DNA from: Photobacterium sp. Ph5
Lineage (GTDB): Bacteria > Pseudomonadota > Gammaproteobacteria > Enterobacterales > Vibrionaceae
Length of the DNA: 64,000 bases
Assembly: GCF_022129445.1 (NCBI RefSeq)
Contig: NZ_JADQAQ010000009.1
Location: forward strand, 42,117 to 106,116
Direction: 5' to 3'
The notes beneath the pieces were generated by a model, which saw only the letters and a list, made by a program, of their open reading frames with translations, was not told the origin of the DNA and ran no database searches. Numbering within the stretch: the first letter of the stretch is position 1; the number at the start of each line of letters is the position of its first letter. Below, one piece after another: positions 8,179 to 16,290 of this stretch. A program made the position numbers and the translations under genes.

Positions 8179-9432
8179 TTGCATACGTTAGAACAACTAC
8201 GCTCTGGTGAACTCGCGCATATTTCCCAATTAAAAATTACGCAGCAATTAACCACCTTTCCTCTCGAAATTCTTTCGCTAGCTGATAGTTTGGAAATCCT
8301 AGATTTAACCGACAATAAACTGAGCCAGTTACCTGACGAGTTTGCCCAGCTAACCAAGCTACGCATTGTGTTTATGTCAAACAACTGCTTTACCGAATTA
8401 CCTAAAGTATTAGGTGCTTGTCCAAACTTAGAAATGATTGGGTTTAAATCAAACCAAATCACAACGGTTGATGAAACATCTTTACCTCAAAAATTGCGAT
8501 GGCTGATTTTAACTGATAATAAAATTACTCAGTTACCACAAAGTTTAGGGCTACGCCCTCACTTGCAAAAACTTGCATTAGCGGGTAACCAACTCACAGA
8601 ATTACCAAGCACTATGGATCAGCTAGCTAATTTGGAGTTGGTCCGTTTATCAGCTAACCGCCTACAGGCCTTTCCAACCCAACTGCTTAATTTACCAAAA
8701 CTCGCATGGTTAGCTTTTTCTGGTAATGATTTTAATCGCCACCAGCAGGTAGACAATACATTACCTGAAGTTGTACCAAGTGATTACACATTGCAAGAAG
8801 TGCTGGGACAAGGCGCATCTGGTGTTATTTCACTCGCTAAATGGAAAAATAATACCCATCAACTGGCAACCGATATCGCAGTTAAAATCTTTAAAGGTGA
8901 AGTGACGTCTGACGGTTACCCGCAAGATGAATTAAACGCGTGCCTAAAAACCGGCCGTCATCCAAACCTTGTGCAGTCATTAGCACACGTTACAGATCCA
9001 AAACACTTAGCGCTGGTTATGGCATTAATCCCTACACACTTTAAAAACTTAGGTCTACCACCAACGTTTGAGACCTGTACGCGCGATACCTTCCCAAACG
9101 GTTTCACCTTAACCATTGAGCAGATCAAAAAAATAGTGTCACAAATGACCAACGTAATTAAACACATGCAAAACCAAGGTGTTGCTCATGGTGATATTTA
9201 TGCCCATAACGTCCTCTTTGATGAGCAAGCCAATATTCTGGTTGGCGATTTTGGTGCTGCATCAATTTACGATGATTTACCTCTAGTAATACAGCAACAA
9301 ATCAAAACTATAGAAAACCGAGCATTAGGTTATTTCATTGAAGATTTACTCAGTACTTGTGAATCACGAGATCGCACTTCATTGAGTTATCGAACACTCA
9401 GTCAACAGGCGCATAATTACATTCAGTCGTAA
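8179..9432 (+). CDS. Leucine-rich-repeat and protein-kinase fusion protein
   Basis: 417 residues, soluble. Residues about 15-190 hold seven or so leucine-rich repeats (e.g. LEILDLTDNKLSQLPDEF, LRWLILTDNKITQLPQSLG). Residues about 203-400 form a protein-kinase-like domain: glycine loop GQGASG (210-215), Lys236 in IAVKIF, catalytic loop HGDIYAHN with Asp339 and Asn344, and DFG at 357-359. The HRD motif is HGD here, as in some kinase-like phosphotransferases. The only plausible start is TTG at 8179: the frame is closed by TAA at 8161 and has no ATG between. Targets are unknown; a signalling or effector-like role is inferred from the LRR-kinase design. Own terminator follows. Confidence 0.8.
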   Translation: MHTLEQLRSGELAHISQLKITQQLTTFPLEILSLADSLEILDLTDNKLSQLPDEFAQLTKLRIVFMSNNCFTELPKVLGACPNLEMIGFKSNQITTVDETSLPQKLRWLILTDNKITQLPQSLGLRPHLQKLALAGNQLTELPSTMDQLANLELVRLSANRLQAFPTQLLNLPKLAWLAFSGNDFNRHQQVDNTLPEVVPSDYTLQEVLGQGASGVISLAKWKNNTHQLATDIAVKIFKGEVTSDGYPQDELNACLKTGRHPNLVQSLAHVTDPKHLALVMALIPTHFKNLGLPPTFETCTRDTFPNGFTLTIEQIKKIVSQMTNVIKHMQNQGVAHGDIYAHNVLFDEQANILVGDFGAASIYDDLPLVIQQQIKTIENRALGYFIEDLLSTCESRDRTSLSYRTLSQQAHNYIQS

Positions 9433-9438
9433 TGCTTT

Positions 9439-9483
9439 AAAGCGACAATGAAAGCACTTTTTATTGTCGCTTTTATCAATAAC
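9439..9483 (+). terminator. Terminator of the LRR-kinase gene
   Basis: AAAGCGACAAT at 9439-9449 pairs with ATTGTCGCTTT at 9473-9483, followed by TATC. The arms match perfectly; the loop is 23 bases. Confidence 0.65.
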
Positions 9484-9769
9484 TGAGCAAACATGATCGT
9501 GGTAACAAATCTGATACAAAGTCATTAATTTATTCTATGGATAATCAGAATTGATTTCATACAAGTGTTTTAAATAATTGATTGATTTTATACTAATAAA
9601 TGCCTAGTTCAGTTACCATCCATTCAGATATCGCCTCTTTATCTTACTGATTTTCCTTACGCAACACCTTGACTAGCACCTAAAATACGCTTTAAATTTA
9701 ACATTATAATAACAAACGATGTCATCGAACGATTTCATCCTTGTAGCAAACCATTTAAGGGAAATTAAT

Positions 9770-11422
9770 ATGGCTCAACTGCTACCCAATGACATGATCC
9801 TACAATGGGCGGAAGAACGTCCTACCGATATTTATCTTCGCCAAATTATTAACCGTGAATTTGTTGACTACACCTATGCAGATGTTGCTGACAAAGCTTT
9901 ACGCCTAGTCAGTGCTTTTCGTGCGCTGGGGATCCAACCGGGGGAGCGTATTGCACTAATCTCTAAAAACTGTGCGGAATGGTTTATTTGTGATTTAGCT
10001 ATGATGCTCGGCAGTTATATCAGTGTACCTATTTTCCCAACCGCTGGGGCTGATACCATTGAGCATTGCATTACCCATAGTGACAGTAAATTAGTAATTA
10101 TCGGTAAACTTGATAGTCCTGACGCAATTAATAGCGTCACACAAACATTATCTGATATTCCGACGATCTCTCTTAGCTACCCAGGTACGCCAGAAGGACA
10201 ATATCGTTTTTCTACATTGATTGAACAACATGCCCCAAGTGATGAGCGTCCAGCACATACTGATGATGAATTAATGTCAATTGTTTACACATCAGGTACA
10301 TCTGGGCTTCCCAAAGGCGCAATGCTAACTTATGGCGCTTTCGCTTGGGCATCGCATCAAATAACTGAGCATATTGGGTTAGGTAAAACAGAGCGGTTAT
10401 TTTCTTATCTCCCACTCGCACACATAACTGAGCGAGTATATATCTTTGGTTCATCCATAATGTCTGGACTTCAAGTGGCTTTCCCTGAATCTCTTGATAC
10501 TTTTATTGATGATGTGAAAATGCATCGCCCAACTATTTTTGTTTCTGTACCGCGTTTATGGACCCTTTTCCAGCAGCGAATTCAGGAAAAACTACCACCC
10601 GCGAAACTTAACCTTTTACTTAAGATTCCATTTATTTCTGGCCTTATTAAACGCAAACTCGCTGATGGTTTAGGACTTAATGAAGCACGAGTATTAGGCT
10701 GTGGTTCTGCCCCCGTTTCGGCAGGTTTATTACGCTGGTATGAAAGTATTGGACTTAATATTACCGAAGCTTGGGGCATGACAGAATCTTTTGCCTATAG
10801 CACACTAAATCACCCATACCGGAGCGATAAAGTCGGTAGTGTTGGTAATGCGGGGCCTGGGGTTGAACTAAAAATTGCCGCGGATGATGAGATATTAGTA
10901 CGTAGTAAAGGCTTATTTGCAGGTTATTACAATAATGATGCTGCAACCAAAGAAAGCTTTGATAGCGAAGGTTGGTTACATACTGGTGATATCGGCTTTA
11001 TTGATGAAGATGGTTACCTCACCATCCAAGGTCGCAAAAAAGATACCTTTAAAACGGCTAAAGGGAAATTCGTCTCTCCTGTACCGATTGAGAAACGTCT
11101 GTTTGAACTCAGTAATGTCGAGATGATGTGTTTAGTTGGCTCAGGTATGCCTGCTCCCATTTTATTAGCACTACCTCATCACTTCTCAAACTTTGATCGT
11201 AAACGTTACGAGAAGCGTGTTCATCATGTCATTAACACCATTAATCGCGAGCTAGAATCTCACGCTAAGATCAAAGGTGTGTTGATGATCAAAGAGCCTT
11301 GGTCAATAGAGAATGGCATTTTAACGCCAACCCTTAAAATAAAACGTCATGTACTAGAGAAAAAATACGCAGATATTGGTCATGATTGGCCTAGCGATAC
11401 ATTAGTGCGCTGGGAAGAATAA
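9770..11422 (+). CDS. AMP-binding long-chain acyl-CoA synthetase family protein
   Basis: 550 residues. Adenylate-forming enzyme motifs in order: P-loop YTSGTSGLPKGAM (about 180), a GCGSAPVS and EAWGMTE stretch (about 325-345), and the C-terminal block GWLHTGDIGFIDEDGYL with GRKKDTFKTAKGKFVSP. It activates a carboxylic acid, probably a long-chain fatty acid, through an acyl-AMP to acyl-CoA. The GRKKDxxKTAxGxxVSP form matches the eukaryote-like ACSL/FAA branch rather than E. coli FadD. An upstream in-frame ATG at 9719 exists, but TTAAGGGA eight bases before ATG 9770 favours the latter. Stands alone. Confidence 0.85.
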   Translation: MAQLLPNDMILQWAEERPTDIYLRQIINREFVDYTYADVADKALRLVSAFRALGIQPGERIALISKNCAEWFICDLAMMLGSYISVPIFPTAGADTIEHCITHSDSKLVIIGKLDSPDAINSVTQTLSDIPTISLSYPGTPEGQYRFSTLIEQHAPSDERPAHTDDELMSIVYTSGTSGLPKGAMLTYGAFAWASHQITEHIGLGKTERLFSYLPLAHITERVYIFGSSIMSGLQVAFPESLDTFIDDVKMHRPTIFVSVPRLWTLFQQRIQEKLPPAKLNLLLKIPFISGLIKRKLADGLGLNEARVLGCGSAPVSAGLLRWYESIGLNITEAWGMTESFAYSTLNHPYRSDKVGSVGNAGPGVELKIAADDEILVRSKGLFAGYYNNDAATKESFDSEGWLHTGDIGFIDEDGYLTIQGRKKDTFKTAKGKFVSPVPIEKRLFELSNVEMMCLVGSGMPAPILLALPHHFSNFDRKRYEKRVHHVINTINRELESHAKIKGVLMIKEPWSIENGILTPTLKIKRHVLEKKYADIGHDWPSDTLVRWEE

Positions 11423-11445
11423 TTTTTATACCAAATAGAGTAACA

Positions 11446-11486
11446 AAAGCCTGATAGCGCCTTCCACCATTCAGTTATCAGGCTTT
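11446..11486 (+). terminator. Terminator of the acyl-CoA synthetase gene
   Basis: AAAGCCTGATA at 11446-11456 pairs perfectly with TATCAGGCTTT at 11476-11486, followed by ATTTTC. Confidence 0.7.
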
Positions 11487-11767
11487 ATTTTCTTACCCGT
11501 TAAGAAAGCACTTAAAATAATTAAAACTACGTTTCACCTTCTGGCTATCGTTATTTTCAATCTAATGAGCACATTCCTTAATCCTCTTTTTTTGCTTATT
11601 GAATAGCGAAAAAATCTGCCTTTATTTCTTATCAAACACGCGTCACTTGTACAATTTAATTTACAGTATCAACAAGTTAGCAGAAAAGTTGTCACTTGCA
11701 CTGATAAAAAAAATATTTATCATACAAATATCTTCTTTGTTCTATTATTAATAATTAAGGAATTACA

Positions 11768-11872
11768 ATGGCTAAGGGCGATATGAAAACATGTAAAGGT
11801 AAACGTCGTGCACATTCACACGGTAATGCGCGTTTAACGACAGAAGGTCAAAGAAAGCATCATCAAGAATAG
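11768..11872 (+). CDS. Small basic protein related to ribosomal protein bTHX
   Basis: A 34-residue gene with AAGGA eight bases before ATG and its own terminator. The protein begins MAKGDMKTCKGKRRAHSHGN, matching the pattern of bTHX (GKGDxKTxxGKxxxGSxGxxR), a short Lys/Arg-rich peptide buried in the head of the 30S subunit. It departs from the usual form in carrying a Cys and a His-rich tail (RKHHQE). Function as a ribosomal or ribosome-associated peptide is inferred from this motif. Confidence 0.65.
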   Translation: MAKGDMKTCKGKRRAHSHGNARLTTEGQRKHHQE

Positions 11873-11905
11873 TTTTATTTAAATCGATCTTGCTAATACT
11901 CCGAG

Positions 11906-11939
11906 AACTAAGTCCAGTAATGTGTGTCTGGACTTAGTT
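11906..11939. terminator. Bidirectional terminator between bTHX-like and flavin-binding genes
   Basis: AACTAAGTCCAG at 11906-11917 pairs perfectly with CTGGACTTAGTT at 11928-11939; T-run TTTTTC follows on the plus strand. It serves two convergent genes. Confidence 0.85.
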
Positions 11940-11952
11940 TTTCTTCTCATAT

Positions 11953-12609
11953 TTATTTATACCATCGTTTTCCATACGCTAAAGAATAATCAGGTTGATC
12001 GATTCCACTCGCCATCTTCTCATCATCTTGTAATGGGCCAATAACCGTTTTATAAGGGATAATTCCAGCCCAAACGGATAAATCCATATCTCGCTCATCA
12101 TCATTTACACCATTACAACCGATTTTTACTGATGCCTCTGCTAATGGCATCACGAGTAATTCCGTCGCAGTAAGTTCTTTTTCATTGCCTTGTCGCACAC
12201 ATTCACTTCGGCCCGGTGCTATTTGCTCAATAAAGTGGTTCAGTAACGCATTTTTATATTGGTTATCATCAATAGCATTAAACTGTCCAAAGACCATTGC
12301 TGAGCGATAATGGGCACTGTGATGAAATGCAGAGCGTGCAAGTACCCAACCATCAAATAACGTAAATGTTAAACAACAAGATTTCCCCTTTTTTAACGCG
12401 CGAATTAAACGGCTATTTTTAGCCCCATGAACATAGATATTATTGTTAACTCGCCATACCAACATCGGAATAACAATAGGCTGCTCATTTTGCTCAATAG
12501 CAATATGTGCGAGTAAGCTTTCGTCAATTATTTGATAGAGCTTCTCTGTCTCGAAAACGGCTTTATTCGGATTTTTCTTTATCGTCGTTCTATCTGTGCT
12601 TGATAACAT
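11953..12609 (-). CDS. Pyridoxamine 5'-phosphate oxidase-family (FMN-binding split-barrel) protein
   Basis: 218 residues. The split-barrel pattern is visible: IDESLLAHIAIEQNEQPIVIPMLVWRVNNNIYVHGAKNSR in two blocks, then CCLTFTLFDG and SAHYRSAMVFGQF. These match NimA/PNPOx-like FMN or F420 proteins (YP_009-type general flavin reductases). GGAGAGG precedes GTG (12612) and ATG (12609); ATG is preferred by spacing. It is divergent from a MocR-type regulator, 91 bases apart, a common arrangement in which the regulator controls the neighbour in response to a vitamin B6-like or other ligand. Exact reaction unknown. Confidence 0.75.
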   Translation of the reverse strand: MLSSTDRTTIKKNPNKAVFETEKLYQIIDESLLAHIAIEQNEQPIVIPMLVWRVNNNIYVHGAKNSRLIRALKKGKSCCLTFTLFDGWVLARSAFHHSAHYRSAMVFGQFNAIDDNQYKNALLNHFIEQIAPGRSECVRQGNEKELTATELLVMPLAEASVKIGCNGVNDDERDMDLSVWAGIIPYKTVIGPLQDDEKMASGIDQPDYSLAYGKRWYK

Positions 12610-12700
12610 CACAACCTCTCCTATTTACCCAAAATTACACTTCCTTCTGATAGACATAACATCAAACTTTGATACTGTAGATAAGTGCCAGTTTTGAATA

Positions 12701-14176
12701 ATGGATGGATCCAGTTTGATATTAATTGATACCGGAGATTTAACCCTTTCCCATCACCAAGGTTCGCGCCAGCAGAGTTTATTTATTGCTATTCGCGATA
12801 AAATCACCCAAGGATATTGGCCAAAGAACAGTAAGTTGCCATCAACGCGTCATCTAGCACAAATTCTCGATGTCAGCCGTAATACGATTATTGCTACATA
12901 CGACCAACTGGTTGCTGAAGGTTATATTCGAAGCCAAGCAGGTAGCGGTTTTTATGTCGCAGCCACCCTACCAGATCATTACCTCACGACAACGCGCAGT
13001 GAAGATTCATTTACACACCCTACAATCAAACAGCAAATAAACACAACGAATAATGCCTTTGCTCCTGGCGTGCCAGATCTTGCTACATTTCCTAGAAAAA
13101 AGTGGCAACGTCTTTATCAACAACAGTTTGATCGAACACAGTTTTTGGGTTGTAACAATCTACAAGGTGAGTGGGAATTTAGAGAAGTATTAACGCATTA
13201 CTTGAAAACATCGCGCTCTGTCGATGTCACCGCCGATAGGATCATTTCAACCTCGGGAGCACAACAAGCATTAATCATGGCAATAATGGCAAGCACTCAG
13301 CCTAACGATATAGTCCTTGTTGAAAATCCCGGTTATGCTCAAATGCGTAAAGTGGTCAACTTATGTAATGTCAAAATAGCGCCCCTTTCAGTGACTCCAT
13401 TCGATGGAATTAACCTTCAACAGTTATCGAAAACAAAAGCTAAAGCCATTTACATTACCCCCAGTAACCAATATCCATTAGGTACAACACTTAATATCTC
13501 TCAACGGATCCAATTACTTCAATGGGCAAACCAACATAATGTGACCATTATTGAAGATGATTACGACAGTGAATTTCAATATGCTCACCGCCCTTATCCT
13601 TCTTTGCAGGGGCTTGCAGCTCAAACCAATATCAATGTGAATATCATCTATATTGGTACTTTTAGTAAAGTGATGTGCAACAGTATTCGTCTTGGTTATA
13701 TGGTCGTCCCTCAAGCTCTTCTTTCTCGTTACCTTGAGATAAAAGATGCTCTCAGCGGTGAAACACAAGCCCAACTTCAATTAGCAATGGCGGAATTTAT
13801 TCATGGCGGCCACTTGCTTCGCCACATTCGAAAAATGCGCAGGTTATACCAAGCAAAACATCACCAAATGCTCCAAAGTATTAAAGACTGTTTTGGTCAA
13901 CAATGGGAGGTGATCAGTCAAGCGGCGGGGCTTCATGTTACCGTAAGATGGCACCAGAACGTCTGTGAAAAACGATTTTGTGATCAGGCTTTTCAGCACA
14001 ATATTATTGTACGACCACTGAGTTATTATGAACTGCCGAATACAATTCGAAACTGGCAAGGTATTGTGCTTGGCTTTGGTAATACCTCTATTGATGACAT
14101 ACCAGTATTGATTGAGAGCTTTAAAACTTGCTTCAACCACCTGTTAATGGAAAACAGACATGATGAATATTTTTAG
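12701..14176 (+). CDS. MocR/PdxR-type GntR regulator with aminotransferase domain
   Basis: 491 residues: an N-terminal winged helix (about 22-90; KLPSTRHLAQILDVSRNTIIATYDQL is the GntR signature split over two helices) joined to a fold-type I aminotransferase domain (about 115-480). The aminotransferase block keeps the nucleotide-like VENPGYAQMRKVV, EDDYDSEFQY and the PLP lysine region IYIGTFSKVMCNSIRLGYMV. Such proteins are PLP- or amine-responsive transcription factors. A short palindrome ATCAAA-c-TTTGAT lies at 12661-12673 in the divergent promoter region. Its 3' end overlaps the cupin gene by 17 bases. Confidence 0.87.
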   Translation: MDGSSLILIDTGDLTLSHHQGSRQQSLFIAIRDKITQGYWPKNSKLPSTRHLAQILDVSRNTIIATYDQLVAEGYIRSQAGSGFYVAATLPDHYLTTTRSEDSFTHPTIKQQINTTNNAFAPGVPDLATFPRKKWQRLYQQQFDRTQFLGCNNLQGEWEFREVLTHYLKTSRSVDVTADRIISTSGAQQALIMAIMASTQPNDIVLVENPGYAQMRKVVNLCNVKIAPLSVTPFDGINLQQLSKTKAKAIYITPSNQYPLGTTLNISQRIQLLQWANQHNVTIIEDDYDSEFQYAHRPYPSLQGLAAQTNINVNIIYIGTFSKVMCNSIRLGYMVVPQALLSRYLEIKDALSGETQAQLQLAMAEFIHGGHLLRHIRKMRRLYQAKHHQMLQSIKDCFGQQWEVISQAAGLHVTVRWHQNVCEKRFCDQAFQHNIIVRPLSYYELPNTIRNWQGIVLGFGNTSIDDIPVLIESFKTCFNHLLMENRHDEYF

Positions 14177-14474
14177 TCAATTACCCGCCAAACTTGATAA
14201 TGAAGAGTTTATAGACTTACTTAAAACCGATTCGGTACGAATTGAGCGCATTGTCTCGCAAGGACATATAACACCAATAGATGAATGGTACGATCAATCT
14301 GAAAATGAGTGGGTTATCGTATTAGAAGGAAGAGCTGAAGTCAGTTTTACCAATGGTGAAATTAAACGTTTAGAAAAAGGCGATCACCTTTATATTCCTG
14401 CTCACCAAAAGCACCGCGTAAGTTGGACAGAACCAAATAAACTTACGATTTGGTTAGCGGTATTTTTTAATTAA
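14160..14474 (+). CDS. Cupin-domain protein
   Basis: 104 residues with a single cupin barrel: motif 1 region EWVIVLEGRAEVSFTNGE and motif 2 region LEKGDHLYIPAHQKHRVSW, with the His pair in HQKH as probable metal ligand. The full length is a minimal cupin. Its start overlaps the end of the MocR-type regulator gene, indicating translational coupling. Known relatives act as small sensors or enzymes; no substrate can be named. ATG occurs twice (14160 and 14163); either may start translation. Confidence 0.78.
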   Translation: MMNIFSQLPAKLDNEEFIDLLKTDSVRIERIVSQGHITPIDEWYDQSENEWVIVLEGRAEVSFTNGEIKRLEKGDHLYIPAHQKHRVSWTEPNKLTIWLAVFFN

Positions 14475-14498
14475 CAAGATCGCCACGCTAAGACAGCA

Positions 14499-14840
14499 TT
14501 ATGTTAGCGAAAAGCAGTGCAGACATTTCAGCGGAACTCTTAAAGTGACATTGTTAATCTTTTGGTAAGATACCACCTCCCATATTCCTCTCGACTTATT
14601 TACTAAATAGTAAATATTACCATCATATATACCTTTACACGACTCCTGATTTCCTCGGTATTCAATTCTCCCAACAACATTAATATGACTTTCATCAATA
14701 TGTTCAAAGTGAGATATTTCCAAGCCAATAATATTATTATAATCAGGCTGCTTATAAAACCATTGATAACCAACCGATATACCCTTACTCTCAAATCTTT
14801 CTTTAAAACCATCATCAGGATAACCATCAAACAACATCAA
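14499..14840 (-). CDS. Hypothetical protein, probably damaged at its N-terminus
   Basis: The annotated 113-residue frame starts at a TTG without a good ribosome site. Reading on upstream in the same frame gives about 38 more codons (FWWYTDAQKEKITNVNNKEF preceded by LFFIPILFVYASAL, a membrane segment) until a TGA at 14952-14954. An ATG at 14956-14958 lies in another frame: restoring two A residues in its AAA run would give a complete membrane-anchored protein beginning MLKNPLFF. So this is either a frameshifted gene or one using an unusual start. No domain is recognised in the GYPDDGF...GIWEVVSYQK body. Confidence 0.45.
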   Translation of the reverse strand: MMLFDGYPDDGFKERFESKGISVGYQWFYKQPDYNNIIGLEISHFEHIDESHINVVGRIEYRGNQESCKGIYDGNIYYLVNKSRGIWEVVSYQKINNVTLRVPLKCLHCFSLT

Positions 14841-14958
14841 TAAAAATTCTTTATTATTAACGTTAGTGATTTTTTCCTTTTGTGCATCTGTGTACCACCA
14901 AAACAGAGCGGAAGCGTAAACAAATAGAATAGGAATAAAAAAGAGAGGATTTCAGCAT

Positions 14959-15340
14959 TGTTTGAATAAGTCTTTAAGTTATTAAAAATAGCCAAATCAA
15001 GATCAATTTCAACACCGATAATTTAAGTATATACAACAAAAAAATACAGATAACCAACTGCTAATAAAGACAACAAGCTATCCTAATAGTTTAGTTTTTA
15101 TCATTAAAAAACCATTCAACCCAAAATATTGTTAGAACACAAATATGATGAAATATTAAATAATCACATTTTTAGCCAACAAGTAAAATACAGTAGTTTT
15201 AACTGTTCGAGTGAGTGCAACATTAAATAGGTTTATATACTATATATTTCAAAAAATTCAATATCATGTCACGATTCATGGTTACTACTACAATTAACAA
15301 TTAACAATTAAGAAGAACAGTTCAACCTTATCTAATACAC
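14959..15340. other. AT-rich gene-free stretch
   Basis: No open frame with a plausible ribosome site is seen. A short tandem CAATTAA-type repeat (AACAATTAACAATTAA) occurs near 15293-15311. The stretch leads into a decayed region with a short mobile-element-like unit and an ABC transporter fossil. Confidence 0.4.
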
Positions 15341-15348
15341 ATTTCAAA

Positions 15349-15479
15349 GGCCCTGTTCAGGCTTTAAGTTCAAATATATAACCAACTGCTTTCTAATAGC
15401 TTTAATTTCGTACGTCTTATTTTTCTTCAAAGGCTTAAGCCGTAATCAGCCAGAACAACACAGAAGCTGAACAGAGCCC
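15349..15479. mobile_element. 131-bp element with imperfect terminal inverted repeats and 8-bp flanking direct repeats
   Basis: The left end is GGCCCTGTTCAGGCTT (15349-15364) and the right end is AAGCTGAACAGAGCCC (15464-15479); both ends share CTGTTCAG in inverted orientation. The sequence ATTTCAAA occurs directly outside both ends (15341-15348 and 15480-15487), like a target-site duplication. No transposase is inside. End type GGCTCTGTT and an 8-bp duplication are reminiscent of the IS6 family, so this may be a MITE or a shrunken insertion sequence. The family assignment is inference. Confidence 0.5.
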
Positions 15480-15497
15480 ATTTCAAACAAGTGTCTT

Positions 15498-15743
15498 CTA
15501 CAACCACAATCTTGCATAAGTACCTTCGGTGATATTTATTTCAAAATGACTTCCCTGCTCGGTTACCAGTCCGCTTTCCGGAACAAGAATACGATCAGCA
15601 TTTTTAATTATATTTTATAGGTAAGCGATATGCTGCCGCTGACCACCAGAGAGTCTTGTTCCTTGCTCTCCCACCAGAGTACCCCTCTCCGTAACTTGCT
15701 CAATAAATGACAAAGCGCCACCATGTTCTCCCGCTCGGCACAC
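15498..15743 (-). pseudogene. Fossil of an ABC exporter nucleotide-binding domain
   Basis: Reading on the minus strand gives GGALSFIEQVTERGTLVGEQ then GTRLSGGQRQHIAYL followed by a TAA, and in the same frame NADRILVPESGLVTEQGSHF and EGTYARLW. These are the stretch before the ABC signature, the signature itself (LSGGQ), and the C-terminal D-loop-distal part of a type-1 exporter (MsbA/HlyB class). The Walker B, D-loop and H-loop region is missing and a stop interrupts the frame, so this is the remnant of an internal deletion. Upstream domains are also gone. Confidence 0.8.
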
Positions 15744-15913
15744 TTATTTTTAATGCAACAAGATAGTAAATAACGAAAGTCTAGCATCGACTAAAACTTC
15801 CAATGTATCAATTGGTTACCAGATGGTCACAGTGGACTTTTGATACGAACAGAGGAAGGGATTTCATACTGAAATTTGTAAATGGTTACTTTCGCCAAAC
15901 AACAGATAAAAAA

Positions 15914-15939
15914 AAGCCCCGTCATTTCTGACGAGGCTT
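15914..15939 (-). terminator. Terminator of the tRNA-Ser/tRNA-Asp transcript
   Basis: AAGCCCCGTCA and TGACGAGGCTT flank a TTTC loop; on the minus strand the hairpin is followed by eight T residues, immediately after tRNA-Asp. Confidence 0.85.
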
Positions 15940-15947
15940 CATTGTGT

Positions 15948-16024
15948 TGGCGGAGCGGACGGGACTCGAACCCGCGACCCCCGGCGTGACAGGCCGGTAT
16001 TCTAACCAACTGAACTACCGCTCC
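15948..16024 (-). tRNA. tRNA-Asp (anticodon GTC)
   Basis: The minus strand reads GGAGCGGTAGTTCAGTTGG at the 5' end, anticodon loop CCTGTCACG with GTC, T-arm GGGTTCGAGTCCC, and acceptor closing CCGCTCC followed by G and an encoded CCA. The cloverleaf is complete at 77 bases. Confidence 0.95.
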
Positions 16025-16064
16025 AATTCTTTAACGAAACCCGATAAATCGAATCTCTAGAATA

Positions 16065-16155
16065 TGGCGGAGAGATAGGGATTTGAACCCTAGATACGCT
16101 ATAAACGTATGCCGGTTTTCAAGACCGGTGCTTTCAACCACTCAGCCATCTCTCC
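16065..16155 (-). tRNA. tRNA-Ser (anticodon TGA)
   Basis: The minus strand begins GGAGAGATGGCTGAGTGG, has anticodon loop GGTCTTGAAAACC with TGA, a long variable arm (CATACGTTTATAGCGTATC) as expected for a class II tRNA, T-arm GGTTCAAATCC, and ends with encoded CCA. It lies 40 bases upstream of tRNA-Asp and is probably co-transcribed. Confidence 0.95.
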
Positions 16156-16290
16156 GTAAGTGCGGCGAATAATACCTAGCAATTACACATCTGTAAAGCC
16201 TATTTTTAAACAAACTCACCATTCGTTTAAAAAACAAACTTTAGCGCGCATTTTTACCTAAATATTATACGTCAACAATTTTAATTTTCT

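Noticed and set aside
16021..16064. Possible third tRNA between tRNA-Asp and tRNA-Ser
   Set aside because: The spacer is only 40 bases and holds no cloverleaf.
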